64,000 nt of DNA, taken from the NCBI RefSeq assembly GCF_003688495.1, contig NZ_REFH01000007.1, positions 186,001 to 250,000 on the forward strand, read 5' to 3'. This stretch comes from Flavobacterium weaverense. Lineage in GTDB: Bacteria; Bacteroidota; Bacteroidia; Flavobacteriales; Flavobacteriaceae. How positions within the stretch are numbered: the first letter of the stretch is position 1; each line of letters starts with the position of its first letter. Shown here piece by piece: positions 43,450 to 53,266 of the stretch. The translations under genes and the position numbers were made by a program. The notes below the pieces were generated by a model. It saw only the letters and a program-made list of their open reading frames with translations. It was not told the DNA's origin and made no database searches.

Positions 43450-44976
43450 TTATACAATTATACTTTGTTCCATTTCCTTTAACTGTTCCAAATAATCTCG
43501 ATGGTTTGACAATCTCGGAATTTTATGTTGGCCTCCCAATTTATTATGGTCCTTTAGCCAATCATAAAATAGATTTTTTCTTGCCACATTAATTACTAAC
43601 GGGTTTAACGTCATGTTATTATGTCGTTTGGCTTCATAATCAGAATTCAAAGATTGTATTGATTCGTCTAATATCTTTTGAAAGCTAGAAATATCAGCTG
43701 GACTTTGTTTAAATTCTATCATCCATTCATGAGAACCTTTTTCTTTACCTTCCATGAATACGGGAGCAACAGTATAATCAACGACTTGAGTGTTTGTTAA
43801 TCGACAGGCTTTGGCAATAGCCTGATCCGTATTTTCTACCATCAGTTCTTCACCAAAAACATTAATATGATGTTTAGTTCTACCTGTAACTCTAATTCTG
43901 TAAGGATTTAAGGAAGTGAAACGAACAGTGTCACCTATTAAATAACGCCATAATCCAGAGTTGGTCGTTATCACTAAAGCATAATTTCTAAATAATTCTA
44001 CATCAGCTAACCGAATTGATTTTTGATTGGGTGTACCAAAAGTATCCATTGGAATAAATTCATAGAATATTCCATAATCTAACATTAACAATAAATCACT
44101 AGAATTGTTTAAATCTTGAATTGCAAAAAAACCTTCGGAGGCATTGTATATTTCGTAATATTTAAAATCTTTCTTTGGAACTATTTTTTGATATTGTTCG
44201 CGGTACGGTTCAAAGTTTACACCACCATGAAAGTACACTTCTAGATTTGGCCATATTTCAAGTAGATTTCCTTTGCCCGTTTCCTCCAGCATTTTATTCA
44301 TTAGAACTAGCATCCATGAAGGAACACCAGCAAAACTAGTTACATTTTCATTTTTAGTTTCATTTATAATGGCAGCGATTTTAGATTCCCACTCGCTCAT
44401 CAACGAAATTTTATTACTTGGCGTGCTGCTAAACTCGGCCCAGATAGGCATGTTTTCAATTAAAATAGCGGAAAGGTCTCCATAAAAAGTATCGTTGTCT
44501 TCATAGATCTGTGAGCTTCCGCCAAGTCGCAGACTCTTACCTAAGAATAGATGGGAATTCTCGTTGTTATTTAAATAAAGGCATAGTAAATCCTTACTTC
44601 CTTTATAATGGCAATCTTCAAGCGCTTCGTTACTTACGGGAATGAATTTGCTTTTTGCATTTGTCGTTCCACTAGATTTTGCAAACCATTTTATGGGTTC
44701 TTCCCAAAAAACATTTTGCTCTCCTTGACGTGTTCTTTCGATCAAAGGTTGCAGTTCTTCATAAGTTGAAATAGGGATTCTTTCTGAAAAAGTGGCGTAG
44801 GAATTTATAGAATTGTAATCGTATTTTTTTCCTAAAACAGTGTTCTTAGATGACTGAATTAAATTCATAAGCAATTCCTCTTGAACTTCGTTTGGATATT
44901 TCAAGAATAATTCGATTTGATGTATTCTTTGTTTTAGAACCCAAGAAGCAAACGAATTGATTATGGTTAGTGGCAT
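43450..44976 (-). CDS. Bacterial GH3-family protein
   Basis: GH3 proteins are acyl-adenylate-forming enzymes; plant members conjugate jasmonate or auxin to amino acids. This 508-residue protein has the features of the fold: FAKSSGTTNAKSKFIPVS (P-loop-like nucleotide site, about 107-124), YFHGGVNFEPYREQY and YYEIYNASEGFFAIQD, LWRYLIGDTVRFTS, RVTGRTKHHINVFGEELM in the mobile C-terminal domain, and GQHKIPRLSNHRDY at the end. Bacteroidota often carry one, with no established substrate. It is followed immediately by a 49-residue lipoprotein gene. Confidence 0.9.
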   Translation of the reverse strand: MPLTIINSFASWVLKQRIHQIELFLKYPNEVQEELLMNLIQSSKNTVLGKKYDYNSINSYATFSERIPISTYEELQPLIERTRQGEQNVFWEEPIKWFAKSSGTTNAKSKFIPVSNEALEDCHYKGSKDLLCLYLNNNENSHLFLGKSLRLGGSSQIYEDNDTFYGDLSAILIENMPIWAEFSSTPSNKISLMSEWESKIAAIINETKNENVTSFAGVPSWMLVLMNKMLEETGKGNLLEIWPNLEVYFHGGVNFEPYREQYQKIVPKKDFKYYEIYNASEGFFAIQDLNNSSDLLLMLDYGIFYEFIPMDTFGTPNQKSIRLADVELFRNYALVITTNSGLWRYLIGDTVRFTSLNPYRIRVTGRTKHHINVFGEELMVENTDQAIAKACRLTNTQVVDYTVAPVFMEGKEKGSHEWMIEFKQSPADISSFQKILDESIQSLNSDYEAKRHNNMTLNPLVINVARKNLFYDWLKDHNKLGGQHKIPRLSNHRDYLEQLKEMEQSIIV

Positions 44977-45161
44977 TTAGATTTCTGATTTTAGATTAAC
45001 GATTGTTGATTTCAGATTTGAATATCAATTGACAAATACTAACTTTGTCAAGTAATCAAAAATAGTGTTTTTTTATAAAAAACAATTCTTTAATAATGTA
45101 AAGATTCCGACTCAGGAGAAATCTATCAAGAGTTGTGCTTAATCTAAAATCTAAAATTACA
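44977..45161. repeat. Divergent leaders with AATCTAAAAT-type repeats
   Basis: Copies of AATCTAAAATC/AATCTGAAATC occur on the minus strand just before the GH3 start (44978-45022) and on the plus strand as AATCTAAAATCTAAAATTAC just before the DUF2797 start (45140-45159). The same type precedes the hydrolase gene at 28337-28361. Confidence 0.6.
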
Positions 45162-45956
45162 ATGACTTACGAAGGTGTTCTAACTAAAATGCAGACTGAA
45201 TTTGGCAATCCAATTCAATATTATCTAGTTTTTGAAAATAGTTTCTTGAACGTCAATCAATTATTAGATAAGGATCTAGAGATTAATTTTGTTGGTTACC
45301 AATGTCTTAATTGTGGGAAAAAGAAAAAGATATTTCGACAAGGTTTTTGTTATGATTGCTTCTATTCAAGTGCTTCAGTGGGCGACTGGATAATGAAGCC
45401 TGAATTAAGCACTGCGCATCTGGGAATTGAAGATAGAGATTTGGCTTACGAGGAAAAAGTGCAATTGCAACCGCATATAGTTTATCTAGCTTTATCAAGT
45501 GAAGTAAAAGTCGGTGTTACAAGAAAAACCCAAATGCCAACGCGATGGATTGACCAAGGTGCTAATGAGGCGATTTCTATTGTCGAAGTTCCTAATCGTT
45601 ATTTAGCTGGAATTACTGAGGTAGCATTGAAAAATCATTATGCAGATAAAACCAATTGGAGAAAAATGCTAACGAATACTGTTGAACATGTAGATTTAAT
45701 TGCTGAGAGATTAAAACTGGAAAATTTAATTCCAAAAGAAGTTCGGGAATATTTCTATTCTCAAAAAAATGATCTTTATGAAATGCATTATCCTGTTCTA
45801 GAATATCCAAAGAAAGTGGCTAGCTTAAGTTTAGATAAGACACCACAATTTCAAGGAAAGTTAAGAGGTATAAAAGGACAGTATCTAATTTTTGATGATG
45901 GTACAGTTTTTAATGTTCGAAGTTCAGAAGGATATATTGTCAACATAAACGTATAA
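45162..45956 (+). CDS. DUF2797 family protein
   Basis: A 264-residue protein starting at ATG 45162 (MTYEGVLTKM); an upstream GTG at 45135 lies in repeat sequence and is not preferred. It has a four-cysteine cluster in YQCLNCGKKKKIFRQGFCYD plus the following C, consistent with a zinc site (about residues 49-70). A central HIVYLALSSEVKVGVTRKTQ followed by PTRWIDQGA recalls the core of GIY-YIG nucleases (VYL..VKVG.TR), which is a resemblance by eye. Function unknown. Confidence 0.82.
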   Translation: MTYEGVLTKMQTEFGNPIQYYLVFENSFLNVNQLLDKDLEINFVGYQCLNCGKKKKIFRQGFCYDCFYSSASVGDWIMKPELSTAHLGIEDRDLAYEEKVQLQPHIVYLALSSEVKVGVTRKTQMPTRWIDQGANEAISIVEVPNRYLAGITEVALKNHYADKTNWRKMLTNTVEHVDLIAERLKLENLIPKEVREYFYSQKNDLYEMHYPVLEYPKKVASLSLDKTPQFQGKLRGIKGQYLIFDDGTVFNVRSSEGYIVNINV

Positions 45957-45958
45957 AA

Positions 45959-45999
45959 AAATGCCTAAAAAGTAATTCACTTTTTAGGCATTTTTTTTT
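45959..45999. terminator. Bidirectional terminator between DUF2797 and AsmA-like genes
   Basis: ATGCCTAAAAAGT / ACTTTTTAGGCAT is a 13-bp perfect stem with a 5-base loop, flanked by A-run and T-run. Confidence 0.92.
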
Positions 46000-46011
46000 G
46001 ATGTTGAAGTT

Positions 46012-48621
46012 TTAATTTGCTTTCGGTTCTTCTACTTTTTTCTTTTTATTGAATAAACCATTTAATAATTCAGCGGCTTTAGTTTTTACCTCGTCTTTAG
46101 CAGTAGGTGTTGCAGTAGTATTTGCCGCAGTTGTATCAGCAGGTTTTTTGTTTTTGTTTATAAAATCATTCAGTGCTGAAGTTCCTTGCTTTACTAATCT
46201 ATCTTTTTGCTGATTCACTAGTTGTGTAGTAAGTTTTGTTACTGCGCTACTAATATCAGTTGAAATTTTTGGGTTTGTAAAGTTTCCTATTAAAGTTGCA
46301 GTAATTGGAATACTTTCTACTTTCGCAGCTTCAGCAGGAGATAATTTAGCAATCAAGGCATTTGCTTCTGATCCTAAATATTTTGCGGGAACATCAAATT
46401 TTATATTATAATTCATCGATTGATCAAAACCATGCGTTCCACCAATAGTTGCTTTTATATCTTGATATTTTACATCAAAAGGCTTCACATTTACTTTTCC
46501 ATCTTTAAAGGTAATTGCTGCTTTTAAATCATTCAAATTGATTTTACTTACATCGATAAATTTAATGTTAGATGCTAGTGATGTTAGCAATGTAGAATTA
46601 GCAGAATTCACGGTTGTTGAAAGTAATTGCCCTAGTAAATCTCCTGTGATAGTTTTTAGATCAGGAGTGAATTCAGTCGCATTAAGATTTCCGTTTAATT
46701 TGATTGTCGAATTTAATTTTCCATTAACGATTCCCGCTATTGGTGCAATTTTTTTCAACATATCAAGCTGCGTGAAAGATTGCGCAATGTCTACTTGATT
46801 TAAATTTAAATTCATTTCAAAAACCGGAACTTTACCTTTAGTGGAAACAGCTCCATTAACTCCAATAGTTCCACCGAAAATAGATGTTTTTACGTTTTCC
46901 AAGGTTACTTTCTCATCTTTGACAATCAATTTTCCAGATACATCTCTCAAGGTTAAATTGTCATATAAAACAGTATTAGCATTTGCGATAAGGGTACAAT
47001 TTAAAAAAGATGGAATCTTCATAGCTTCTGCTTTCTTGTCTTCAGCTTTAGTTTCATCACCTTTTGTCATAAAGTCGTCTACCGCTAGTTGCTTAGAATT
47101 CATAAAGAAGTTTCCTTTCAACTCTTGGTTTCTAAAAATAAAACCATAGAAATTTTCTAAAATCCCAGTCACATTTATATCACTTTTACCAGTTGTTGCG
47201 CTAAACTGTTTTAAATTAACCTGACTCGGATTAAATTGTACTAATGCCGTACTGATATTCATGGTTTTTCCATTTTCATCAGCATACTTAAATCCTGAAA
47301 GACTCATCGTTCCAGCATTGTTTATGTTTTGATACTGACTTTTCTCCACAGATTCCATATCAAACTTTGTTGTAACATCAGCTTTTAAAATTCCTGATAG
47401 CGGTTTGTCTAACTTGACAGGATAAGCTTTTGTTACGTTTGCCAAGTTGATTGTTCCTTTTAATGCAGCATCAATAATGGCATTTTGTGTAATGTTACTA
47501 ATTTTTGCTTTGGCATTAAATATATCTTGGTCAATCTGGAAAGAAAGCTTATCTAAGTTCACATAAGTATCGTTTAATATTCCAGTTTCATTTATTATTT
47601 TAGTGTCTATAACAATGTTTTGAACTGTTTTTGGTAAATCAGGATATTTAAATGAAGCATTTTTAGAAGCAATTTCGACATTGAATTTAGGAACTGTATT
47701 AGCAGAATAAAGACCTTTTGCAAAACCAACAACCGTAAAATCTCCTGTAGTTTTTACATTCTCTAAACTAGCAGAATAAGCTGCAGGAATTACTCCTAAG
47801 AAATTTTTGAAAGAGGAAGTAGGTGTCTTGAATTTTAAATCATATTCCTGTCCGTTTTCTACTAACTGAATAAATCCATCGAATGCTAATGGCAATTGAT
47901 TAATAAGCGCCTTGTTTTCTTTGAAAGAATATTTGCTGTTTTGTAGATCGATTCCTAAAACGGCATCTAAAGTTAAAGCTACATTATTCATATAATTTAC
48001 TTTATCGAGATCTAAGGAAATTTTTGCTGTGGATTTTGTTACTAAATCTAGTTTTTGAGAGGCAAAATCTCCTATTCCTTCGTGGTTTAAACTATCAATT
48101 TTCATTTTTATTTTAGATCCTTCATCAAAATAACGGAACTGAAAATTCTCAATTTTATAATTTTTTATTTTCAACAGTAAAGGCTCGCTTTTAGTGGCGG
48201 CTTTGTTTTCTTTATTTTTCAAAGCAATATCATAATTACCAATACCATCCTTATTAAATATGATATTAATCAATCCATTTTTAGTGCTAATTCCATCTAT
48301 TGCAATTGCTTCATTTTTATCTTTAAATAATTCTTTAATTGACATTTGTAAATTAACCTCGCCTAATGAAACTAAAGTGTCACCTTCAAAAGGAGCTTTA
48401 TTAATGATTACCAATGAATCGAGCGTAACATTTGCACTTGGAAAGCTTTTTATTAAACTTAAATTCACATCAGAAAAACTAACCTTCGCATCTACTTTTT
48501 CATTTATAGCATCAGCAATTTTTGCTTTTATTTGATCCTCAAAAAAATATGGGATTGTAAATAAAGCAATTAGGAACAAGATTATTAAGGCTCCAATAAC
48601 TTTTAAAATTGTTTTTAGCAT
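46012..48621 (-). CDS. AsmA-like inner membrane-anchored envelope protein
   Basis: This 869-residue protein has one N-terminal helix (VIGALIILFLIALFTIPYFF) and the AsmA-type start (IKAKIADAINEKVDAKVSFS followed by DVNLSLIKSFPSANVTLDSL). A long series of beta strands and an AsmA C-terminal region (NVNENSTIK-like section near GKLNSTIKLNGNLNATEF) complete it. AsmA-like proteins bridge the periplasm and are implicated in phospholipid transport to the outer membrane. The C terminus is low-complexity (Thr, Ala, Lys). It is transcribed toward DUF2797. Confidence 0.88.
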   Translation of the reverse strand: MLKTILKVIGALIILFLIALFTIPYFFEDQIKAKIADAINEKVDAKVSFSDVNLSLIKSFPSANVTLDSLVIINKAPFEGDTLVSLGEVNLQMSIKELFKDKNEAIAIDGISTKNGLINIIFNKDGIGNYDIALKNKENKAATKSEPLLLKIKNYKIENFQFRYFDEGSKIKMKIDSLNHEGIGDFASQKLDLVTKSTAKISLDLDKVNYMNNVALTLDAVLGIDLQNSKYSFKENKALINQLPLAFDGFIQLVENGQEYDLKFKTPTSSFKNFLGVIPAAYSASLENVKTTGDFTVVGFAKGLYSANTVPKFNVEIASKNASFKYPDLPKTVQNIVIDTKIINETGILNDTYVNLDKLSFQIDQDIFNAKAKISNITQNAIIDAALKGTINLANVTKAYPVKLDKPLSGILKADVTTKFDMESVEKSQYQNINNAGTMSLSGFKYADENGKTMNISTALVQFNPSQVNLKQFSATTGKSDINVTGILENFYGFIFRNQELKGNFFMNSKQLAVDDFMTKGDETKAEDKKAEAMKIPSFLNCTLIANANTVLYDNLTLRDVSGKLIVKDEKVTLENVKTSIFGGTIGVNGAVSTKGKVPVFEMNLNLNQVDIAQSFTQLDMLKKIAPIAGIVNGKLNSTIKLNGNLNATEFTPDLKTITGDLLGQLLSTTVNSANSTLLTSLASNIKFIDVSKINLNDLKAAITFKDGKVNVKPFDVKYQDIKATIGGTHGFDQSMNYNIKFDVPAKYLGSEANALIAKLSPAEAAKVESIPITATLIGNFTNPKISTDISSAVTKLTTQLVNQQKDRLVKQGTSALNDFINKNKKPADTTAANTTATPTAKDEVKTKAAELLNGLFNKKKKVEEPKAN

Positions 48622-48762
48622 GATTTGGTTTTCTTTAGATTTTTAGATTCAGCAAAAATGATGCCCACTTCAATGCAAAAATAAGCATTATAGTTTAGCG
48701 ATTTTCATCACTTTTAACATTTAGCCTTGTAGCTTTTTTTCTACTCGTTATTATTTAAAATG

Positions 48763-48796
48763 AAAGTCCGTTTAAATTTAGATTTAAACGGACTTT
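48763..48796 (-). terminator. Hairpin after sppA
   Basis: AAAGTCCGTTTAAAT / ATTTAAACGGACTTT is a 15-bp perfect stem with a 4-base loop, 16 bp past the sppA stop. The T-tract on the minus strand is imperfect. Confidence 0.8.
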
Positions 48797-48812
48797 ATAA
48801 TTTTATCGTTAA

Positions 48813-50573
48813 CTAGTTTATCTTTAATTCAAAAGGCATTACTGCTTGAATTCCTGTGCGTGTTTGCAATTTTTTAATTTCTTGCATAATACGATAATTC
48901 TCCTCTCCAATCTCTTCTTTTATAAATGATTCTTTAGATTTTGCAAAAGGTAAGTTTGCGAATAAATCATCAAAATTCTTTTCGTACTCTGGATAGTTTT
49001 GAGTGCTAAACTTTTTAATTTTTGCTAATGAAGCTGCTTGAGCAATAGCATCATTAAGTCCGCCAATTTTATCAACTAGTCCTATTTTTAAAGCTTCAGA
49101 TCCAGTCCACACTCTTCCTTGTGCGATGGCATCTACTTGCTCAAATGTCATTTTTCTTCCTTCAGCAACGTGAGTAACAAATGTTTTGTAAATGTGCTCG
49201 ACACCTTCTAATGTTACTGCTTTGAACTTTTCGTCGATAGGTACAAATGTACTGTAGTTTGCAGCATTCTCATGCGTTTTTACTTGTTCAGTGTGAATTC
49301 CTATTCTAGTTGCTAGTGGAGTAAAGTTCGGTAAAACTCCAAAAACTCCTATCGAACCTGTAATTGTATTTGCTTCAGCAAAAATAGTATTGGCATTACA
49401 AGCAATATAATAGCCACCTGATGCGGCATAATTACCCATTGATACAACTATTGGTTTTACTTTTTTAGTCAGCTCAATTTCTCTCCAAATCAAATCAGAT
49501 GTTAATGCGCTTCCTCCAGGACTGTCGATACGAAGTACAATCGCTTTTACGTTTTTGTTTTTTCTAGCTTTTTGCAAAGAGCGACGCATTGATCCTTCAC
49601 CAATCACAGTAACATCTCCTTCACCGCTCATAATTTCTCCTTGAGCATAAATAATTGCAATTTCATCTTTACTTCCCGAAGATTGCGAAGTAGTAAGCAC
49701 TTTTTGAGCATAATCAGTTACAGAGACTTTGTTGTAATCTTCGTCAGTAGCGACTTTTAGTGCTTTTCTAATCGCATTGTGATACACATCTTCATAAGCT
49801 ACAATATCTACCAACTTAGCTGTTTTTGCCATTTCTGGCGTTCGTGCTAATAATCCATTTGCAATTACATTCAATTGCTCAATCGACACATTTCTACTTT
49901 TAGAAATATCTTTCACAATGGAGTTCCAAACTGAAGTTAACAGCGCAGTCGTTTGTTCTCTATTGGCTTCGCTCATCTCATTTTCAAGAAATGGTTCAAC
50001 CGCACTTTTATATTTACCATGACGAATAACTTCCATTTTTAATCCTGATTTTTCTTGGAAATCCTTGAAGAACATGATTTCAGCTGAAAGCCCTTTGAAA
50101 TCCATATCACCTACAGGATTGATATAAATTGTATTCGCAACTGAGTTTAAGTAATATTCTTTTTGAGAGTAAGAATTAGAATAAGCCATCACAAATTTGC
50201 CCGACTTCTTAAAATCATCAAGTGCGTCTCTTACAGCTTTGCTTTGAGCCATTCCCAAAGAAGAATTATCATTTAAAATTGATATTCCTTTGATGTCGTC
50301 ATCTGTTTTTGCATTTTCAATTGAATTAATAATATCAGTTAATCCTATCTTTTTGCCGTCAGAAAAAATAGTTACCCATGGATCTTTATATTTTCCTGCG
50401 TAGTCATTTTTGATTTTGCTTAAATTTAATTCGATTACCGAGTTGCTTTTTACAGTTACCGTCTCAGATTCACCGCCAAAAACAGCTCCAATCAATAGTA
50501 TTCCGAAAAAGAACAACATAAAGAAAACAAAAATACCAATGATGGTAGCCAATACATTTCCTAAAAATTTCAT
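48813..50573 (-). CDS. sppA: Signal peptide peptidase SppA, double-domain type
   Basis: SppA degrades cleaved signal peptides at the inner membrane. The 586-residue protein has one N-terminal helix (about 5-33) and two ClpP-like domains, like the E. coli 67 kDa form. The nucleophile is S385 in GNYAASGGYYIA and the general-base Lys is K189 in HGKYKSAVEPFL. RIDSPGGSALTSDLIW precedes the nucleophile and NTITGSIGVFG follows. It ends in a hairpin. Confidence 0.95.
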   Translation of the reverse strand: MKFLGNVLATIIGIFVFFMLFFFGILLIGAVFGGESETVTVKSNSVIELNLSKIKNDYAGKYKDPWVTIFSDGKKIGLTDIINSIENAKTDDDIKGISILNDNSSLGMAQSKAVRDALDDFKKSGKFVMAYSNSYSQKEYYLNSVANTIYINPVGDMDFKGLSAEIMFFKDFQEKSGLKMEVIRHGKYKSAVEPFLENEMSEANREQTTALLTSVWNSIVKDISKSRNVSIEQLNVIANGLLARTPEMAKTAKLVDIVAYEDVYHNAIRKALKVATDEDYNKVSVTDYAQKVLTTSQSSGSKDEIAIIYAQGEIMSGEGDVTVIGEGSMRRSLQKARKNKNVKAIVLRIDSPGGSALTSDLIWREIELTKKVKPIVVSMGNYAASGGYYIACNANTIFAEANTITGSIGVFGVLPNFTPLATRIGIHTEQVKTHENAANYSTFVPIDEKFKAVTLEGVEHIYKTFVTHVAEGRKMTFEQVDAIAQGRVWTGSEALKIGLVDKIGGLNDAIAQAASLAKIKKFSTQNYPEYEKNFDDLFANLPFAKSKESFIKEEIGEENYRIMQEIKKLQTRTGIQAVMPFELKIN

Positions 50574-50709
50574 ATTTATATTTTTTTAATAAGTCTGCGA
50601 CCCTTTCAATTCGTTACAAATTTAAGAGATAAAAATCTAAAATTAGTTATTAACACTCTTTATAAAGATACTTCTATTCTAAAATTGTTTTAGTTAATTT
50701 GCGTTTAAT

Positions 50710-51855
50710 ATGAAATCACAACATCAGGTAATTTTATCGCTAGGAAGTAATCAAGGTAATCGTCTAGAAATCATTGAAAAATGTATAGCGTTAATCCATC
50801 AAGAAATAGGAACTGTTATAAAAGTATCCCAGTTATATGAAAGTCCTTCTTGGGGTTTTGATAGTGATGCTTTTTATAATTGTGCTATTCTAATTCACAC
50901 TACAAGTACTGCGCAAAAAGTTTTGTCACAGGCTTTAAAAGTGGAAAAAAAATTAGGCAGAATTAGAGGTGCGGCTTCAGGATACCAATCTAGAATTATT
51001 GATATTGATTTAATAGCATTTGATGAAGAAATAATAGAATCAGAGAAACTCCAAATTCCGCATCCTTTAATGCAGAATAGAAATTTTGTATTATTACCTA
51101 TTTTAGATTTAAAATTAGATTGGAAACATCCAGTATTTAAAAAAACGATTAAAGAATTATTAGATGCTTCTCCAGATGAAAGTGTTTGTAAAGTGGTGCA
51201 AAATTTAAGTAGTCCACTAGCAAATCTTGCTCTGGAACAATTTAATTATGTAGCTTTTGAAGGAAATATTGGTGCTGGTAAAACGACTTTAGCCACTAAA
51301 ATTGCAGAAGATTTTAATGCTAAAACTGTTTTAGAGCGTTTCGCAGATAATCCTTTTTTGCCCAAATTTTATAAAGACCAAAATCGCTATGCGTTTCCGC
51401 TTGAAATGTCATTTCTAGCCGACAGATACCAACAATTATCAGATGATTTAGCGCAGTTTGATTTGTTTAAAGATTTTATAGTAGCCGATTATCATATTTT
51501 TAAATCTTTGATATTTGCTAAAATCACTTTGGCAGATGATGAGTATAGATTGTATCGAAATCTATTTGATATTATCTACAAAGAAATGCCAAAACCCGAT
51601 TTATATATTTACTTGTATCAAAATTCAGAGCGTTTGCTGCAAAATATTAAAAAAAGAGGAAGAAGCTACGAACAAGAAATTCCTGCAGATTATCTTGACA
51701 AAATCAATAGTGGTTACTTAGATTATATAAAATCACAAACCGATTTAAATGTTTTGATTATCGATGTTTCTGATAGAGATTTTGTAAAGAATCAAGAAGA
51801 TTATCTTTTCATCTTAAGCGAAATTCAGAACAAAATAAATAAAGTATCACTATAA
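50710..51855 (+). CDS. folK: Fusion of FolK (HPPK) with a deoxynucleoside kinase
   Basis: A 381-residue two-domain protein. Residues about 1-165 are HPPK, which pyrophosphorylates 6-hydroxymethyl-dihydropterin for folate: VILSLGSNQGNRLEII, SRIIDIDLIAFD and IPHPLMQNRNFVLLPI are the standard motifs. Residues about 178-381 are a deoxynucleoside kinase: P-loop FEGNIGAGKTTLA (185-193), LERFADNPFLPKFY, and a lid region RGRSYEQEIPADYLDKI. The linker is short (about 165-178) and no start codon or stop divides the parts, so it is one polypeptide. Both activities concern one-carbon or nucleotide supply. The arrangement is known in Bacteroidota as far as I recall. Confidence 0.93.
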   Translation: MKSQHQVILSLGSNQGNRLEIIEKCIALIHQEIGTVIKVSQLYESPSWGFDSDAFYNCAILIHTTSTAQKVLSQALKVEKKLGRIRGAASGYQSRIIDIDLIAFDEEIIESEKLQIPHPLMQNRNFVLLPILDLKLDWKHPVFKKTIKELLDASPDESVCKVVQNLSSPLANLALEQFNYVAFEGNIGAGKTTLATKIAEDFNAKTVLERFADNPFLPKFYKDQNRYAFPLEMSFLADRYQQLSDDLAQFDLFKDFIVADYHIFKSLIFAKITLADDEYRLYRNLFDIIYKEMPKPDLYIYLYQNSERLLQNIKKRGRSYEQEIPADYLDKINSGYLDYIKSQTDLNVLIIDVSDRDFVKNQEDYLFILSEIQNKINKVSL

Positions 51856-52036
51856 AAATTACACCTGAATTTAGCTTCGTGATATTTAATTCTAATTATA
51901 TTAGATTGAATGAAAATGAGAATTAGCTCGACATGATAAAATCTTGTTGAATTCTATTGAAAGCAATAAAAGAGTTTTCGATTTTGGTAAATAGTTTTAT
52001 AAAGGTATCTTTTCTATCAATTATGAAATCAGCAAT

Positions 52037-52576
52037 CTAATTATCTAATTGCTTTACCTTTACAAATAAATCCCAAATTACAATTCCTGCACTTACAGAT
52101 ATATTTAAGGAATGTTTAGTTCCTAACTGAGGAATTTCAATACAACCGTCACAAATTGCAACAGCGTCTTGTGAAACTCCGTACACTTCATTTCCAAAAA
52201 CTAATGCGTACTTCATTTCTTTTTTAACTTTGAAATCATCAAGAAATACAGCACTTTCAACTTGTTCGATAGCAAGTGTGGTAACATTGTCTTTTTTAAG
52301 TCTTTCGATAACTTCAATAACGCTTTCGCAATGTTCCCAGGTTACAGTTTCAGTAGCTCCGAGCGCTGTTTTATGAATTTCTTTATTTGGAGGCGTAGCA
52401 GTGATGCCACATAAGTATATTTTTTCGATCAAAAACGCATCAGCAGTTCTAAAAACAGAACCAATATTGTGCAAGCTGCGGATATCATCTAAAACTAAAA
52501 TAATGGGTGTTTTTTCCGATTGTTTAAAATCTTCAATTGATTTTCTATCCAGTTCGCTATTTTCGAGTTTTCTCAT
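52037..52576 (-). CDS. TrmH/SPOUT family RNA 2'-O-methyltransferase
   Basis: This 179-residue protein has the trefoil-knot motifs: LVLDDIRSLHNIGSVFRTAD (motif 1, with Asn and Arg), ALVFGNEVYGVS (motif 2) and IPQLGTKHSLNISVSAGIVI (motif 3). It lacks the N-terminal substrate-binding domain of SpoU/RlmB, so the RNA target (tRNA or rRNA) cannot be decided. It begins just after the terminator of the DUF1573 gene on the same strand. Confidence 0.92.
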   Translation of the reverse strand: MRKLENSELDRKSIEDFKQSEKTPIILVLDDIRSLHNIGSVFRTADAFLIEKIYLCGITATPPNKEIHKTALGATETVTWEHCESVIEVIERLKKDNVTTLAIEQVESAVFLDDFKVKKEMKYALVFGNEVYGVSQDAVAICDGCIEIPQLGTKHSLNISVSAGIVIWDLFVKVKQLDN

Positions 52577-52589
52577 AATTGGGGAGTAT

Positions 52590-52627
52590 TCAAAAAAAAA
52601 GCTTCCTAAATTAATGGAAGCTTTTTT
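52590..52627 (-). terminator. Terminator after the DUF1573 gene
   Basis: AAAAGCTTCC / GGAAGCTTTT stem (10 bp) with a 9-base loop and T-run on the minus strand. Confidence 0.88.
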
Positions 52628-52643
52628 TTAATATTTATTTTAA

Positions 52644-53102
52644 TTAGCTTTTTGAACCGTCGATAGCTAAAACATTTCCTTTAATCGTAAGTACTTTTGT
52701 AGGTACAACTGCATTAGTTGTCAAAGTAATAGTTTTAGAGAAAGGCTGACCTGCTCTTGATGTATCGTATTTTACTCCAATCACTCCTTTTGCTCCTGGA
52801 GCGATAGGCGCTCTTGGATAAGTAGGAACAGTACAACCACATGAACCTTGTGCATTAGTAATAATTAATGGTTTGTTACCATTGTTTGTAAAAACAAACT
52901 CACGGTTACCATCAGAGTTGTAAGCAACAGTACCATAATCAATAGTCTCACTAGCGAAAACCATTCCTGCACCGTTTACTTTTGTAGTTGTAACTACAGT
53001 AGTTTTAGCTTTTACTTTCTTAACAGCTTTTGAGCTTTCTTGCGCGTGAGAAGCCGTCACTCCTACAACTAATAATAATGCTAATGTAATTATCTTTTTC
53101 AT
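52644..53102 (-). CDS. DUF1573 family secreted protein
   Basis: This 152-residue protein has a signal peptide ending near ASHAQ. The mature domain matches DUF1573: ETIDYGTVAYNSDGNREFVF, TNNGNKPLIITNAQGSCGCT, PIAPGAKGVIGVKYDTS and GQPFSKTITLTTN. The conserved CGC pair in GSCGCTVP is present. The fold is immunoglobulin-like (ASH-related); the function is unknown. CAAATTTA at 53128-53135 (minus-strand TAAATTTG) is a likely -7 box. Confidence 0.9.
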   Translation of the reverse strand: MKKIITLALLLVVGVTASHAQESSKAVKKVKAKTTVVTTTKVNGAGMVFASETIDYGTVAYNSDGNREFVFTNNGNKPLIITNAQGSCGCTVPTYPRAPIAPGAKGVIGVKYDTSRAGQPFSKTITLTTNAVVPTKVLTIKGNVLAIDGSKS

Positions 53103-53266
53103 TTTATTTGTTTTTTAATTGGTTTGACAAATTTAAAGAAAAAATCATGCCAATGCCATAATTTAATCTTAAAAAGCGTTAATTTTTTCTGTAATCACGA
53201 TAATTGGCTATAAATCTATAAATTCGCTGATAGATTTTTTTTCATTCATTTTAAAGACAAAATACA

